A DNA stretch of 14,899 bases, from contig WTCI01000110.1 of the NCBI GenBank assembly GCA_013138655.1, positions 1 through 14,899 of the forward strand, read 5' to 3'. How positions within the stretch are numbered: the first letter of the stretch is position 1; every line of letters starts with the position of its first letter. The position numbers and the translations under genes were made by a program. The notes below the pieces were generated by a model. It was not told where the DNA came from, did no database searches, and worked only from the letters and a program-made list of their open reading frames with translations. Shown one piece after another: positions 6,716 to 14,040 of the stretch. This DNA is from Desulfuromonadaceae bacterium. Its GTDB lineage: Bacteria; Desulfobacterota; Desulfuromonadia; Desulfuromonadales; Geopsychrobacteraceae.

Positions 6716-9273
6716 CGATCACCCCCGAAGACACCCATATAGCGATTACTACCACCAAAATCGACATAAAAATTACCGGCAATCGATTCAGCGTTCGGCC
6801 CGTAGAAAGATCCGTTGACGAAACTGGTTGCTGCCGGTGGGATACTGGCGCTGAAACCGGGGGCGGTCAGGGCACCGATGGTGCTGGTTACGTTCAGAGT
6901 GACTTCGTTAAAGCTGATGGTACCTGAAACCGGTGTCGTTGCGCCCCCATCAAAATCGAGCAGCAGGTTGGTCGTTCCACCGGTCAGGTCGATCATCGAA
7001 CCGGTCGTCGGAATTTGTACCCCTGCGGCACCGCCGGTATAAGTGGCACTGAAGTTAGTGGCAATCAAGGTAGAAACATTGGTCGGCGAGGTCCGTTCCC
7101 CGGCAACCCACATCGAACTGGGCACATGGACATGATAGTCCAGCCCCGAGCCGGGCTCGACATAGGCGATTTCCCAGCTGCCCCAGGACGCATAGGTGGC
7201 CAACTGTTTAGACGGATCTGCAGTGACAAAATAGTTGCCGTAGGTTTTGAGCGGATTATTTGGATTCGGGCTGAACGCAATCGGCGTACCACCGCCAAGA
7301 CCTGCTGCCAATATCCGATCGGTCAGATAGGCCGAAGGGTTGGTGCCACCGATCTGCAGGCCGCTGATCATGGCTGTCGAGCCGCCGATATCGGCAGCAT
7401 TCATCGAACCGCTGATATCTCCTGTGTCCCGGTCGATACTCATAAACAGGTCCGCCGTCCCCATGTTCATGAAGTAGCGACGGTTGGTCTCCGGATTGTT
7501 CATGTCTTCGCCGACACCGACAACAAAACCTTCCCAAATCACACTGCCGGTCGTCGTTGCGCTGAGCGACGGGGTACGGAAACCGGCCCCGGTCAGCAGC
7601 CAGTTTTCCTCGGTTGCCTGGGTCAAAACATTGTGGGTGCTGCCGCTCAGATCAAAGCCGACTCCCTGAAACTGATTTCCGTAAAACTGGGCAAAACTGT
7701 TCGAACCACTGATCGCCAGGATCGGCCCAGGCCCAAGATCAACAATATCGTTGCCGAAAAACAGGCTGGTATTGAAGCCGGTTCCGGCAACATCACCGAT
7801 AAAGAAGCCTACAGCATCGTTAGATGCTCCTTCGATGATGGCACCCAGAACCTTCCCGTTGTGCCAATTGACTGCCAGCTTAAAACCACCACCGATCGCT
7901 TCAAAATCGGTCGAAGCTAAACTGGTCAGGGATCCGACTGTCGGCCCACTGAACTGGCTGAAGCCGGTAGTCGGCATATCGGGACTTAACGTCGGAGTGC
8001 CGAGAAAGCCGATTTCGGAATAAAGATAACCTGGTCCGAACGTATCGTTCAAAGTGAAAACACTGAACTCCCCTGTGTTGTCGGTGGAGATAGTTGCCGT
8101 GTTGAAAGTAACTGGGCTGCCGAGCAGGGCCACCGTCCGACTGACATTCTGCTGCTTGCTGGAACCAGAATAAGTCAACGACGGATCATAACCGGCGACA
8201 ACAAACGGGCTGATAGCAAAAGTACCGTTATTGGTTACTGCAGTACTGGTCAGGTTGTTGGCCGCAGTCTGACCGCTGAGGCTGCCAAGCCAGGTTAGAT
8301 CGGCGATATTGCCGGCCAGCACCAGATCATCCTGCACGGCAGTAAAACGCCCGGAAACCGTCGCCGTGCCACCGGTGCCGAAAGGCGGCAGCAGGGTATC
8401 GGTGATCACCGTCTGGGCGGGGGGCTCTATCTCAACCGGAATCTCGCCAATTGGTGGCAGGGGCTCAGCGAAAGGCTCCGGGGCCGGTTCTTCGCTGAAA
8501 ACCGGGGGCTCAGTAGTCACCGGTTCCGGTTCTGCTGCCGCGTCCGTTTGCACTGCTGCCTCTTCGACAGCCTCAGGCGACACCCCGCTCTCTCCCGAAG
8601 GGGCCGGCAGCGGTGGAGCTACCGCAACCACTGGATCGAGCAGTTCCAGTTCCTGTGGGGAAAACGGGTAGGGAGTCTCCGGCGGCTGTCCCGGCCCCGT
8701 CAACCTGGTGCCGAAGCCGGGGGTTGATATTTCAACGCGGCCGAGCGGGTTGCGGACATAAATCCCCTTACCGCCCTGAAACACCACCTGCAACTGGCCG
8801 TCACGCACCAGCCCGGCATACATGGAACCACGGATACCGATGGTGGCACTCGGTGTTTCGGTAGTGAAATTCTGCGGTGAAGTCTTGGTGATCGAACCAC
8901 CCAACACCCGGAACACCCCCTCGTTGATGCGCGAAGTCATCTTCCCCTGCCGGGTCTGCGCATCCCAGGCGTATTCCTTGACAACAAAATTGCTGGCCGG
9001 CCCCAGACTGACGATAGAGCTATCGGCAAAGATGATCTGCAACCGGCAACGACGACCGGTGTTAATGACATCAGCAACGGCAATTTCGCTGCCGATAGCC
9101 AGCGAACGGCTGGTACCGGCTTCTGTGCTAGCCAGCGCCTTACCACGCAGGGCGATAATTTTGCCGATGGTTGCGGTCTCCTGTGCGACGGAAAAAACCG
9201 GGCACAGGCAGAGCAAAATCAGCAGCAGCGGCAGCAGGGTGAAGTCAGAGCGGTTCTTCTTCGTAGCCGACAT
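6712..9273 (-). CDS. Exported FecR-domain protein with TbpB-like beta-barrel C-terminus
   Basis: This 853-residue protein begins with a Sec signal peptide (hydrophobic core 11-29, cleavage likely after SVA, residue 30). I see no lipobox; the cysteines at 22 and 24 lack its context. Residues ~33-190 form a FecR domain (GKIIALRGKA, VINTGRRCRLQIIFADSS, NFTTETPSATIGIRGS). A Pro/Glu/Ala-rich linker spans ~197-300. The remaining ~550 residues are Gly/Ser/Thr/Asn-rich beta structure. Near the C-terminus come WVAGERTSP, FSATYTGGAAG, LLLDFDGG..VSGTISF and finally GSFYGPNAESIAGNF (about 821-835), the characteristic closing signature of TbpB-like lipoprotein barrels. It is probably periplasmic or surface-exposed. 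ATG 9273 is preferred over an in-frame TTG at 9288 because GAAAGG lies 7 bases upstream. It follows the outer-membrane protein gene by 11 bases and overlaps the cyclase gene by 4. It may be a secretion substrate of the preceding gene or a ligand partner of the CHASE2 sensor; its function is unproven. Confidence 0.85.
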   Translation of the reverse strand: MSATKKNRSDFTLLPLLLILLCLCPVFSVAQETATIGKIIALRGKALASTEAGTSRSLAIGSEIAVADVINTGRRCRLQIIFADSSIVSLGPASNFVVKEYAWDAQTRQGKMTSRINEGVFRVLGGSITKTSPQNFTTETPSATIGIRGSMYAGLVRDGQLQVVFQGGKGIYVRNPLGRVEISTPGFGTRLTGPGQPPETPYPFSPQELELLDPVVAVAPPLPAPSGESGVSPEAVEEAAVQTDAAAEPEPVTTEPPVFSEEPAPEPFAEPLPPIGEIPVEIEPPAQTVITDTLLPPFGTGGTATVSGRFTAVQDDLVLAGNIADLTWLGSLSGQTAANNLTSTAVTNNGTFAISPFVVAGYDPSLTYSGSSKQQNVSRTVALLGSPVTFNTATISTDNTGEFSVFTLNDTFGPGYLYSEIGFLGTPTLSPDMPTTGFSQFSGPTVGSLTSLASTDFEAIGGGFKLAVNWHNGKVLGAIIEGASNDAVGFFIGDVAGTGFNTSLFFGNDIVDLGPGPILAISGSNSFAQFYGNQFQGVGFDLSGSTHNVLTQATEENWLLTGAGFRTPSLSATTTGSVIWEGFVVGVGEDMNNPETNRRYFMNMGTADLFMSIDRDTGDISGSMNAADIGGSTAMISGLQIGGTNPSAYLTDRILAAGLGGGTPIAFSPNPNNPLKTYGNYFVTADPSKQLATYASWGSWEIAYVEPGSGLDYHVHVPSSMWVAGERTSPTNVSTLIATNFSATYTGGAAGVQIPTTGSMIDLTGGTTNLLLDFDGGATTPVSGTISFNEVTLNVTSTIGALTAPGFSASIPPAATSFVNGSFYGPNAESIAGNFYVDFGGSNRYMGVFGGDR

Positions 9274-9284
9274 AGGCAGACCTT

Positions 9285-10619
9285 TCAAAACAGGTAGCTC
9301 AGAGCAAAATTGAGCACCTGTTTATCATATTCGTACAGATCGATATTGGAATTGGTCTTGCTCAAGGTTCCGAGCAATTGGGCCTGGACCTGACCGTTGC
9401 CATCCGGCTTTTTCCAGAGTGGTCGGCTCAGACCCAGAGAAAGTTCCCGCAGCCGGTCTTTTCTGGCGCGGCCAAAGAGCAGGATTTGCTCGTCGTAATC
9501 TGAGGCCTGCAGGCGCACAGCGAGAGAACCGGTCAGCCGCCAGGGCAGTGGTCGTTCGTAACGCAATGACAGCAGTTTACGCAGACAGGCATATTCTTCG
9601 AGCTTGGCCCGGTTTTCCTCCAGACCGATCGCCACCATAAAACGCCCTTGCGACAGGCGCCACGACTGTTTGAACTCCAGCCGGTACTGGTTGGCATCAC
9701 GTCCATCAGCGGCATAATTGAGCCGCGCAACCTGCCCGGAAATCGCCGCCGTCAATATTTTACTGAACTGCCAGGAATGTTTGGCAGAGAGTCCGGCAAT
9801 CGACAGGTAACGTTCCTCATCCAGAGTCAGGAGGTTGAAATTCAGCTGCAGTTTGGTCTGTCGTTTCCCCTGCTGCCAGAGCGGCCCGCTGCTGAGACCG
9901 AACAAGTTGAGGTTGAGATTCTCCTCGGTGGCATAGAGCGAATTATAAAGCAATAAGGAAGAAAGCCAGCCGACCTTTTTCGGATGGCTTCGATAGAGAT
10001 GATTCAGTTGCAGACTGTTCTGACTGATCAGATCCTGCTGTGGCGTGGCACCGTTGCCATTGAGAGTGACGGTGCCGATGACCGTCTGGATCTGTTCATC
10101 AACCGGGGAGGCATGGGCATTATTATCGTAGCTGATCCCCAGCGTCAGGCTACCGCTGAGATTGTGTTGCTGCGCCGCCTTACTGATCAACTGCAGGTAA
10201 CGTTCGATATTCTGCTGCACGCTCAGCGGCGGCCGGTTGGCCAGCACCCGATTAAAACTGCTGCGGGCCGACTCCAGATCGCCGATTTCGAAATAGCTGC
10301 GCCCCAGTTCAAGACGTACCCGGTCAGCTTCCGGCTGAGCAATCAAGACCCGCTCAAAGGCAAAAATGGCGGTTTCAAAATCACCGATCGCAAAGGCGCT
10401 GCGGCCGAGCAGGAAATCGAGTTCCGGATCACCCGGTTGCTGCTGCACCAGGAGATGAAACACCTTGAAAGCAGCGGCAAAATCACCCTTGTCGAAGGCG
10501 GACTTGCCGGTTTGAAAACGCAGCGGCTCAGCCATCGTCAGGGAGCTGAACAACAGGCAAAAAGCGATCAGCAGCGAAATGCGCAGATATTGTCGAAAAG
10601 GTGTGAAGATAATCCGCAT
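9285..10619 (-). CDS. TPR plus outer-membrane beta-barrel protein, Slam/DUF560-like
   Basis: This 444-residue protein has a signal peptide (core about 14-28, cleavage likely after TMA, residue 30). Three TPR-like repeats follow (about 33-135), recognisable from FDKGDFAAAFKVFHLLVQQQPGD, FAIGDFETAIFAFERVLIAQPEA-type units, each ending in a proline. From about 150 on the pattern is alternating beta-strands starting with GSLTLGISYDNNAHA and ending in NSNIDLYEYDKQVLNFALSYLF; the terminal phenylalanine is the usual outer-membrane insertion signal. A periplasmic TPR domain followed by a ~300-residue barrel is the architecture of Slam proteins (DUF560, type XI secretion), which move TbpB-like proteins to the cell surface. 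The next gene encodes a protein with a TbpB-like end, which supports this reading. ATG 10619 is chosen for its GGAGGA site four bases upstream; an in-frame start at 10673 would overlap the previous gene. A generic TPR porin is the alternative. Confidence 0.8.
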   Translation of the reverse strand: MRIIFTPFRQYLRISLLIAFCLLFSSLTMAEPLRFQTGKSAFDKGDFAAAFKVFHLLVQQQPGDPELDFLLGRSAFAIGDFETAIFAFERVLIAQPEADRVRLELGRSYFEIGDLESARSSFNRVLANRPPLSVQQNIERYLQLISKAAQQHNLSGSLTLGISYDNNAHASPVDEQIQTVIGTVTLNGNGATPQQDLISQNSLQLNHLYRSHPKKVGWLSSLLLYNSLYATEENLNLNLFGLSSGPLWQQGKRQTKLQLNFNLLTLDEERYLSIAGLSAKHSWQFSKILTAAISGQVARLNYAADGRDANQYRLEFKQSWRLSQGRFMVAIGLEENRAKLEEYACLRKLLSLRYERPLPWRLTGSLAVRLQASDYDEQILLFGRARKDRLRELSLGLSRPLWKKPDGNGQVQAQLLGTLSKTNSNIDLYEYDKQVLNFALSYLF

Positions 10620-10653
10620 GCGTCCTCCGGAAAGCACAAAACAAAACATCAGA

Positions 10654-11697
10654 TCAGGCGCTTTTGACACCATTACGGCTGCTGCGTTTCACCTCGTACA
10701 TCGCCTCATCAGACAGTTTAATCAGTTCCTGCAAACAACAGGCATTGGTCGGATAGGTGGCAACACCGATACTGGCAGTGACCCGCAGCGACTGCCCGCA
10801 ATCGGAGATAAATTCGGTCGCGCGTAATTGCTCCAGCAGGTTGTTCGCCATCGTCAGCGCGCCCTGTTTGCCGGTGGACGGCAAAAGGATGACAAATTCA
10901 TCGCCCCCGTAACGGGCAGCATGGTCAACCATACGGACAATCTTCTGAAAAAAATGTCCGACCTCCTTGAGCAGTCGACTGCCGGTCAGGTGGCCGTAGG
11001 TGTCGTTGACCTGTTTGAAATGATCAAGATCAAGGAAGACCATCGACAACTCATTGCCGTAGCGACTGGCGCGTTCCATCTCGTAGTCACACAAGGTCTG
11101 AAAATGGCGGGAATTGTGCAGCCCAGTCAAATCGTCGGTGATGGTCAAATCACGCACCCGTTGATGCAGGCGGGAATTCTCAATGGCAATGGCGGTAAAA
11201 TCGGCAATGGTCGAAAGGATGCGCTGATCCTGCTCAGTAAACTCACCCTGTCCCACACCGTTGAGCAGCTGGATAACGCCGACAATACAATTATTGGAGA
11301 TCAACGGCACACAGACAATCGACCGGGTGACGAAACCGATCTTTTTGTCGACCCAGCTGGAAAAACGGGGTTCCTTACCGACATCCGGGACCAGCATCGG
11401 GACACCATACTCGGCGACCCAGCCGGCCACCCCCTCGCCGGGTTGCAAGCGACTGCCGGTCAGACCGTCCGCAACTGGCGAGACAACGATTTCAAAGCAG
11501 AGTTCCCTGGTTTCCTCATCGACAATCAACAGTGACCAGGCCTTCGGACGCAGCAGTTTACCGACCTTTTCCATCACCACCTTGTAGACATCCTCGAGGG
11601 TCAGGTGGGAGGTCAGAGCCTTGCCGATACCGATCAGGGTCTCAAGCTCATCCTGTAAACGACGGACTTCAACAGGCTGGGGTTGTCCAACACTCAT
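10654..11697 (-). CDS. GAF-GGDEF diguanylate cyclase
   Basis: This 347-residue cytoplasmic enzyme would make cyclic di-GMP from two GTP. A short helical segment (1-27) leads into a GAF sensor domain (about 28-172: VYKVVMEKVGKLL, PGEGVAGWVAEYGVP, SIVCVPLISNN, GVIQLLNG). The GGDEF domain covers about 182-347, with DDLTGLHNSRHF, FLDLDHFKQVNDTYGH and the active-site YGGDEF at 263-268. An inhibitory product-binding site RxxD (RMVD, 255-258) lies exactly five residues before GGDEF, so feedback inhibition by cyclic di-GMP is expected. It has no membrane segment. I prefer ATG at 11695-11697, with GGGA about 8 bases upstream; an in-frame GTG at 11721 and ATG at 11703 have worse sites. It is the first gene of the four-gene minus-strand operon, 34 bases before the outer-membrane protein gene, and a promoter is visible upstream. 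The GAF ligand is unknown. Confidence 0.92.
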   Translation of the reverse strand: MSVGQPQPVEVRRLQDELETLIGIGKALTSHLTLEDVYKVVMEKVGKLLRPKAWSLLIVDEETRELCFEIVVSPVADGLTGSRLQPGEGVAGWVAEYGVPMLVPDVGKEPRFSSWVDKKIGFVTRSIVCVPLISNNCIVGVIQLLNGVGQGEFTEQDQRILSTIADFTAIAIENSRLHQRVRDLTITDDLTGLHNSRHFQTLCDYEMERASRYGNELSMVFLDLDHFKQVNDTYGHLTGSRLLKEVGHFFQKIVRMVDHAARYGGDEFVILLPSTGKQGALTMANNLLEQLRATEFISDCGQSLRVTASIGVATYPTNACCLQELIKLSDEAMYEVKRSSRNGVKSA

Positions 11698-11736
11698 AGG
11701 CATTTCCCGATCAAAATTCACACATTTAATCGTGCT

Positions 11737-11765
11737 AATTTAAACACTGAGGCCTGATAAGTCAA
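11737..11765 (-). promoter_or_regulatory. Sigma-70-type promoter of the four-gene operon
   Basis: On the minus strand TTGACT (11765-11760) matches 5 of 6 bases of the -35 consensus. After a 17-base spacer comes TAAATT (11742-11737), 4 of 6 for the -10. Transcription would begin near 11730, about 33 bases before the chosen ATG. This would drive the diguanylate cyclase, translocator, FecR-domain and CHASE2 genes together. Confidence 0.55.
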
Positions 11766-11786
11766 TCGTCCCAAGGATAATTACTC

Positions 11787-11801
11787 GATGGCGACGCCAT
11801 C
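11787..11801. repeat. Perfect 15-bp palindrome in the divergent intergenic region
   Basis: GATGGCG at 11787-11793 and CGCCATC at 11795-11801 are perfect inverted copies around a single A. The site lies about 21 bases upstream of the minus-strand -35 box and about 37 bases before the possible plus-strand promoter. Its size and position fit an operator for a dimeric regulator acting on either or both divergent genes. The regulator is not identifiable here. Confidence 0.4.
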
Positions 11802-11838
11802 TCATGACTTTTTGCGAGTGCATCAGTACTTGATTCAT

Positions 11839-11866
11839 TAAAGTTTTTCGGCAAAGCTGTCGATAC
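11839..11866 (+). promoter_or_regulatory. Possible sigma-28 (FliA)-like promoter for the 247-residue protein
   Basis: TAAAGTTT at 11839-11846 equals the -35 consensus of flagellar sigma-28 promoters. GTCGATAC at 11859-11866 matches 6 of 8 bases of the -10 consensus GCCGATAA. The gap between TAAA and the -10 element is 16 bases rather than the usual 15, which weakens the call. The leader to ATG 11926 would be about 50-55 bases. Confidence 0.35.
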
Positions 11867-11925
11867 GGGAGGAGTAAGAACCTTATCCCACGACGGGACG
11901 AGGGAAAGATTCCACGGAGGGAGTC

Positions 11926-12669
11926 ATGCTCGAAGAAGTTATCAGAACCAGACCGTTAAAGCCCCGTGAGATTTTACCGCAAGTAGGACCGGTCAGTCCC
12001 TACCCGCGTATAGACCCCCAGCAACCGAAGCAGGAAGGCTACGCTCGCTCGCAAGCGGACACAAAAACGGAGCAGGAATCCCCGGTCCGCCGTCGTTTCA
12101 CGGCCATGCGCAGACTGATCGACCAGCTGAAAGAATTGGCCCAGGTTTTTCGTGTCGACTACACAACAGCGGATAAAGAGATGCAGGACCAGGGGCTGGC
12201 AATTACTGAAGAGACACTGATCGACCAATTATTAAAGCTGAAAATCTCTCTGACCAGTATCGAAGAATTATTGCAGCAACTCCGTCAGCACAATTCCGGG
12301 ATCACTCTCGGCCCAGGCCAACAGCTCTCCTCCGGAAGGACAAACCTTTTTCCGGTGCATTCTGAAGGACTGTCCGAATATCTACTACGTTTTGCCGATT
12401 TACAAATCAAGATCGGTCCCAACAGTCGCGCTATTGTCGAAGAAATCAACAATGAGGGACGGTTTGTCTTCGAACAGGACAGACTACGCTTGAACTTCAG
12501 GCGTTTCAATTCACCCACAGAACCGACTGGCGATGCCCTGCGCCTCAACATCAGTGTCCTCGTCGGTGCGATAGAAACTGACGAGACTGGTCGCCGGGCC
12601 ATTCTCTATCCACGCCCGAAGCAGGATTTCGGTCTCTACGCGGACAAGCAGATCGATCTGTCAATATGA
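11926..12669 (+). CDS. Hypothetical 247-residue soluble protein
   Basis: I do not recognise this protein. It has no signal peptide and no membrane segment. Residues 1-58 are rich in Pro, Gln, Lys and Arg and probably disordered. Residues ~58-125 are strongly helical with coiled-coil character (AMRRLIDQLKELAQVF, LIDQLLKLKISLTSIEELLQQLRQ). The C-terminal ~100 residues look like alternating strands (LRFADLQIKIGPNSRAIVEEI, RLRLNFRRF, LRLNISVLVGAIETDETGRRAILYP), ending KQIDLSI. Translation is well supported by GGAGGGAG just before the ATG (11917-11924). It is divergent from the diguanylate cyclase operon, about 230 bases away, and overlaps the DUF945 gene tail to tail. The possible sigma-28-like promoter hints at a motility link, but nothing in the protein itself confirms this. 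A structural or scaffold role is only a guess. Confidence 0.75.
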   Translation: MLEEVIRTRPLKPREILPQVGPVSPYPRIDPQQPKQEGYARSQADTKTEQESPVRRRFTAMRRLIDQLKELAQVFRVDYTTADKEMQDQGLAITEETLIDQLLKLKISLTSIEELLQQLRQHNSGITLGPGQQLSSGRTNLFPVHSEGLSEYLLRFADLQIKIGPNSRAIVEEINNEGRFVFEQDRLRLNFRRFNSPTEPTGDALRLNISVLVGAIETDETGRRAILYPRPKQDFGLYADKQIDLSI

Positions 12670-13953
12670 TCCGCTGTTTAACTCCTGCCCATTAAACAGC
12701 AGCTGTCCTCGTTCAAAAGTAAAATCCAGCCGATAAACACCAGCGGTCGTACGGGTAAAAATTCCCTTCTGCATCAGGGCCCCTGCCAGCTGTTCAGCCT
12801 GTTCATTCAAGACTGCTGCATTAACCACTGAGCGACCTTTCCGCTGCAGTTTATCAAACAGTCGGAAGCCCGCGGCAAAGGCATTCTTTGTGATCTTGAG
12901 CTGTAGTTCCCCTGACAACCGTTCGAATAGGCCGGCAGAAGCGGAGGAGGGCAGCTCCTGCAAGGCGAGCTTTCCCTGTCCGAACAGTTCCCCGCCTGCT
13001 GTTTGCACGGCAAGCTGTTCCAGCTCTATGCTCAGTTCTTCCTGAAGTAATTCACTATAAATGCCCAGCAGCTGAAGTTGCACGCTCAGGGAATCCTTCT
13101 TCCGGCTGAGCAAATCGGCCTGAAGCTGTTTGACTCTTTCTTGCAGGTCTCTTAGCGTCGCCACAGCAATTCCCGACAATTTGATTCGCAATCGGCCCGC
13201 CGAAAATTCTTCTTCCGCGTACGAGAGTTCGGCAATTTTCAGATCCAGAACACTGGAGAACTCCCCATTTTCCAGCAGAGTGCTGATCGCATACTGCAAA
13301 CCGTCGAGCCCAAAATCTCCTTGTTCTGCTGATTGAACCTGTAAATGCTCAAGCTGCAAACGTCCCTCACCAAGAGGAATTCCCTGCTGTTCACGAAAAA
13401 TACTGGTGAAATTTACCCCGGCGAGATCGATCCGAACCTTATCATTTTCAACGAGTTTCAAGCTCTCAAGTTGCAGCTTCAGGTCACCGCTGTTCTCCTG
13501 TGTGTCAAACCTCCCGTGCAGTGATAACCCTGTGAGTTGGAGCTCTTCTTGACCATTCTGGAAAGTCAGTTCCGGCATTTCAAACCTGCTGTCAGCAATG
13601 CCATTCAGCCCCATGTCGGTTTCCAACAAAAACTCTTTTACCGGCAGGAGCGTTGCGAAGCGGGAATTTTTCGAAATCCCTGTCCAGATTTTAATTCCCC
13701 AGGGGAAATGGCGAATCCGGTGCTGCAATTCCAACAGCTCCCGAGCCGGTAAAGACAAAGAAGTCTGCACCTTCGAGACCAACAGGCCCCGCTGATAATC
13801 ATCCACAGTTACATGCAGGACTCCCGGATAGCTTCGATTGAACCGTGCAACCTGATTTGCAAACTTCTCTTCTGTCTTCAAACTACAGACATAGGTCGAG
13901 GCAAAAAGCCCAGCCATAAGCAGCAGCATCAGCACGGTCATAAGTTTACGCAT
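12661..13953 (-). CDS. DUF945 (YdgA-like) exported or membrane-anchored protein
   Basis: This 430-residue protein begins with a short hydrophobic segment (about 3-20, MTVLMLLLMAGLFAS) that is either an uncleaved anchor or a signal peptide, placing the rest in the periplasm. The hallmark of the DUF945/YdgA family is visible at about 52-68: DDYQRGLLVSKVQTSLSL, followed by LQHRIRHFPWG, which fits the family's Y-RG---S and H-I-HGP motifs although here HFP replaces HGP. The body alternates amphipathic strands such as LQLTGLSLHGRFD and repeated LEHLQVQ/LEQLAVQ units, typical of elongated beta-rich AsmA/YdgA-like proteins. E. coli YdgA is about 500 residues, so this is a somewhat short member. Its molecular role is not established. 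ATG 13953 is preceded by GGAG with about 8 bases spacing. Its stop overlaps the 247-residue gene by 9 bases on the opposite strand. It is transcribed separately from the permease gene upstream, from its own candidate promoter. Confidence 0.75.
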   Translation of the reverse strand: MRKLMTVLMLLLMAGLFASTYVCSLKTEEKFANQVARFNRSYPGVLHVTVDDYQRGLLVSKVQTSLSLPARELLELQHRIRHFPWGIKIWTGISKNSRFATLLPVKEFLLETDMGLNGIADSRFEMPELTFQNGQEELQLTGLSLHGRFDTQENSGDLKLQLESLKLVENDKVRIDLAGVNFTSIFREQQGIPLGEGRLQLEHLQVQSAEQGDFGLDGLQYAISTLLENGEFSSVLDLKIAELSYAEEEFSAGRLRIKLSGIAVATLRDLQERVKQLQADLLSRKKDSLSVQLQLLGIYSELLQEELSIELEQLAVQTAGGELFGQGKLALQELPSSASAGLFERLSGELQLKITKNAFAAGFRLFDKLQRKGRSVVNAAVLNEQAEQLAGALMQKGIFTRTTAGVYRLDFTFERGQLLFNGQELNSGSY

Positions 13954-13983
13954 CAGTTTTCTCCGTTAAACCCTGCAGTGCAC

Positions 13984-14004
13984 CCATCCGGAGTTTCCGG
14001 ATGG
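13984..14004. repeat. Perfect 9-bp hairpin (CCATCCGGA-GTT-TCCGGATGG)
   Basis: Bases 13984-13992 and 13996-14004 are perfect inverted copies around GTT. It sits between the permease gene end and the DUF945 start, inside the presumed DUF945 leader. No T-tract follows on the minus strand, and only a broken TTTAGCTTTT follows on the plus strand, so terminator function is doubtful. It could be a dispersed palindromic repeat, a weak terminator for the permease transcript, or a leader stem. Confidence 0.45.
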
Positions 14005-14040
14005 ACACTATTTAGCTTTTATTGTGGGATAGCGACCGTC

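Noticed and set aside
7015..7920. 301-codon open frame on the plus strand inside the FecR-domain gene
   Set aside because: It is antisense to a well-supported exported protein and its translation looks like shadow sequence rich in Arg and Gly with no motif.
9205..9215. Lipobox in the FecR-domain protein signal peptide
   Set aside because: Cysteines are present in the hydrophobic core (LLCLCPVF) but without small residues at -1 and -3; a normal Sec cleavage after SVA fits better.
9984..11535. Plus-strand frames of 227 and 235 codons (9984-10667 and 10828-11535)
   Set aside because: Both are antisense to the outer-membrane protein and the diguanylate cyclase, which have recognisable domains and good starts.
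11840..11925. Possible cyclic di-GMP riboswitch in the leader of the 247-residue gene
   Set aside because: The GGCAAAGC string recalls part of the GEMM motif, but the paired helices and the conserved closing GGGTTACCG-like part are absent.
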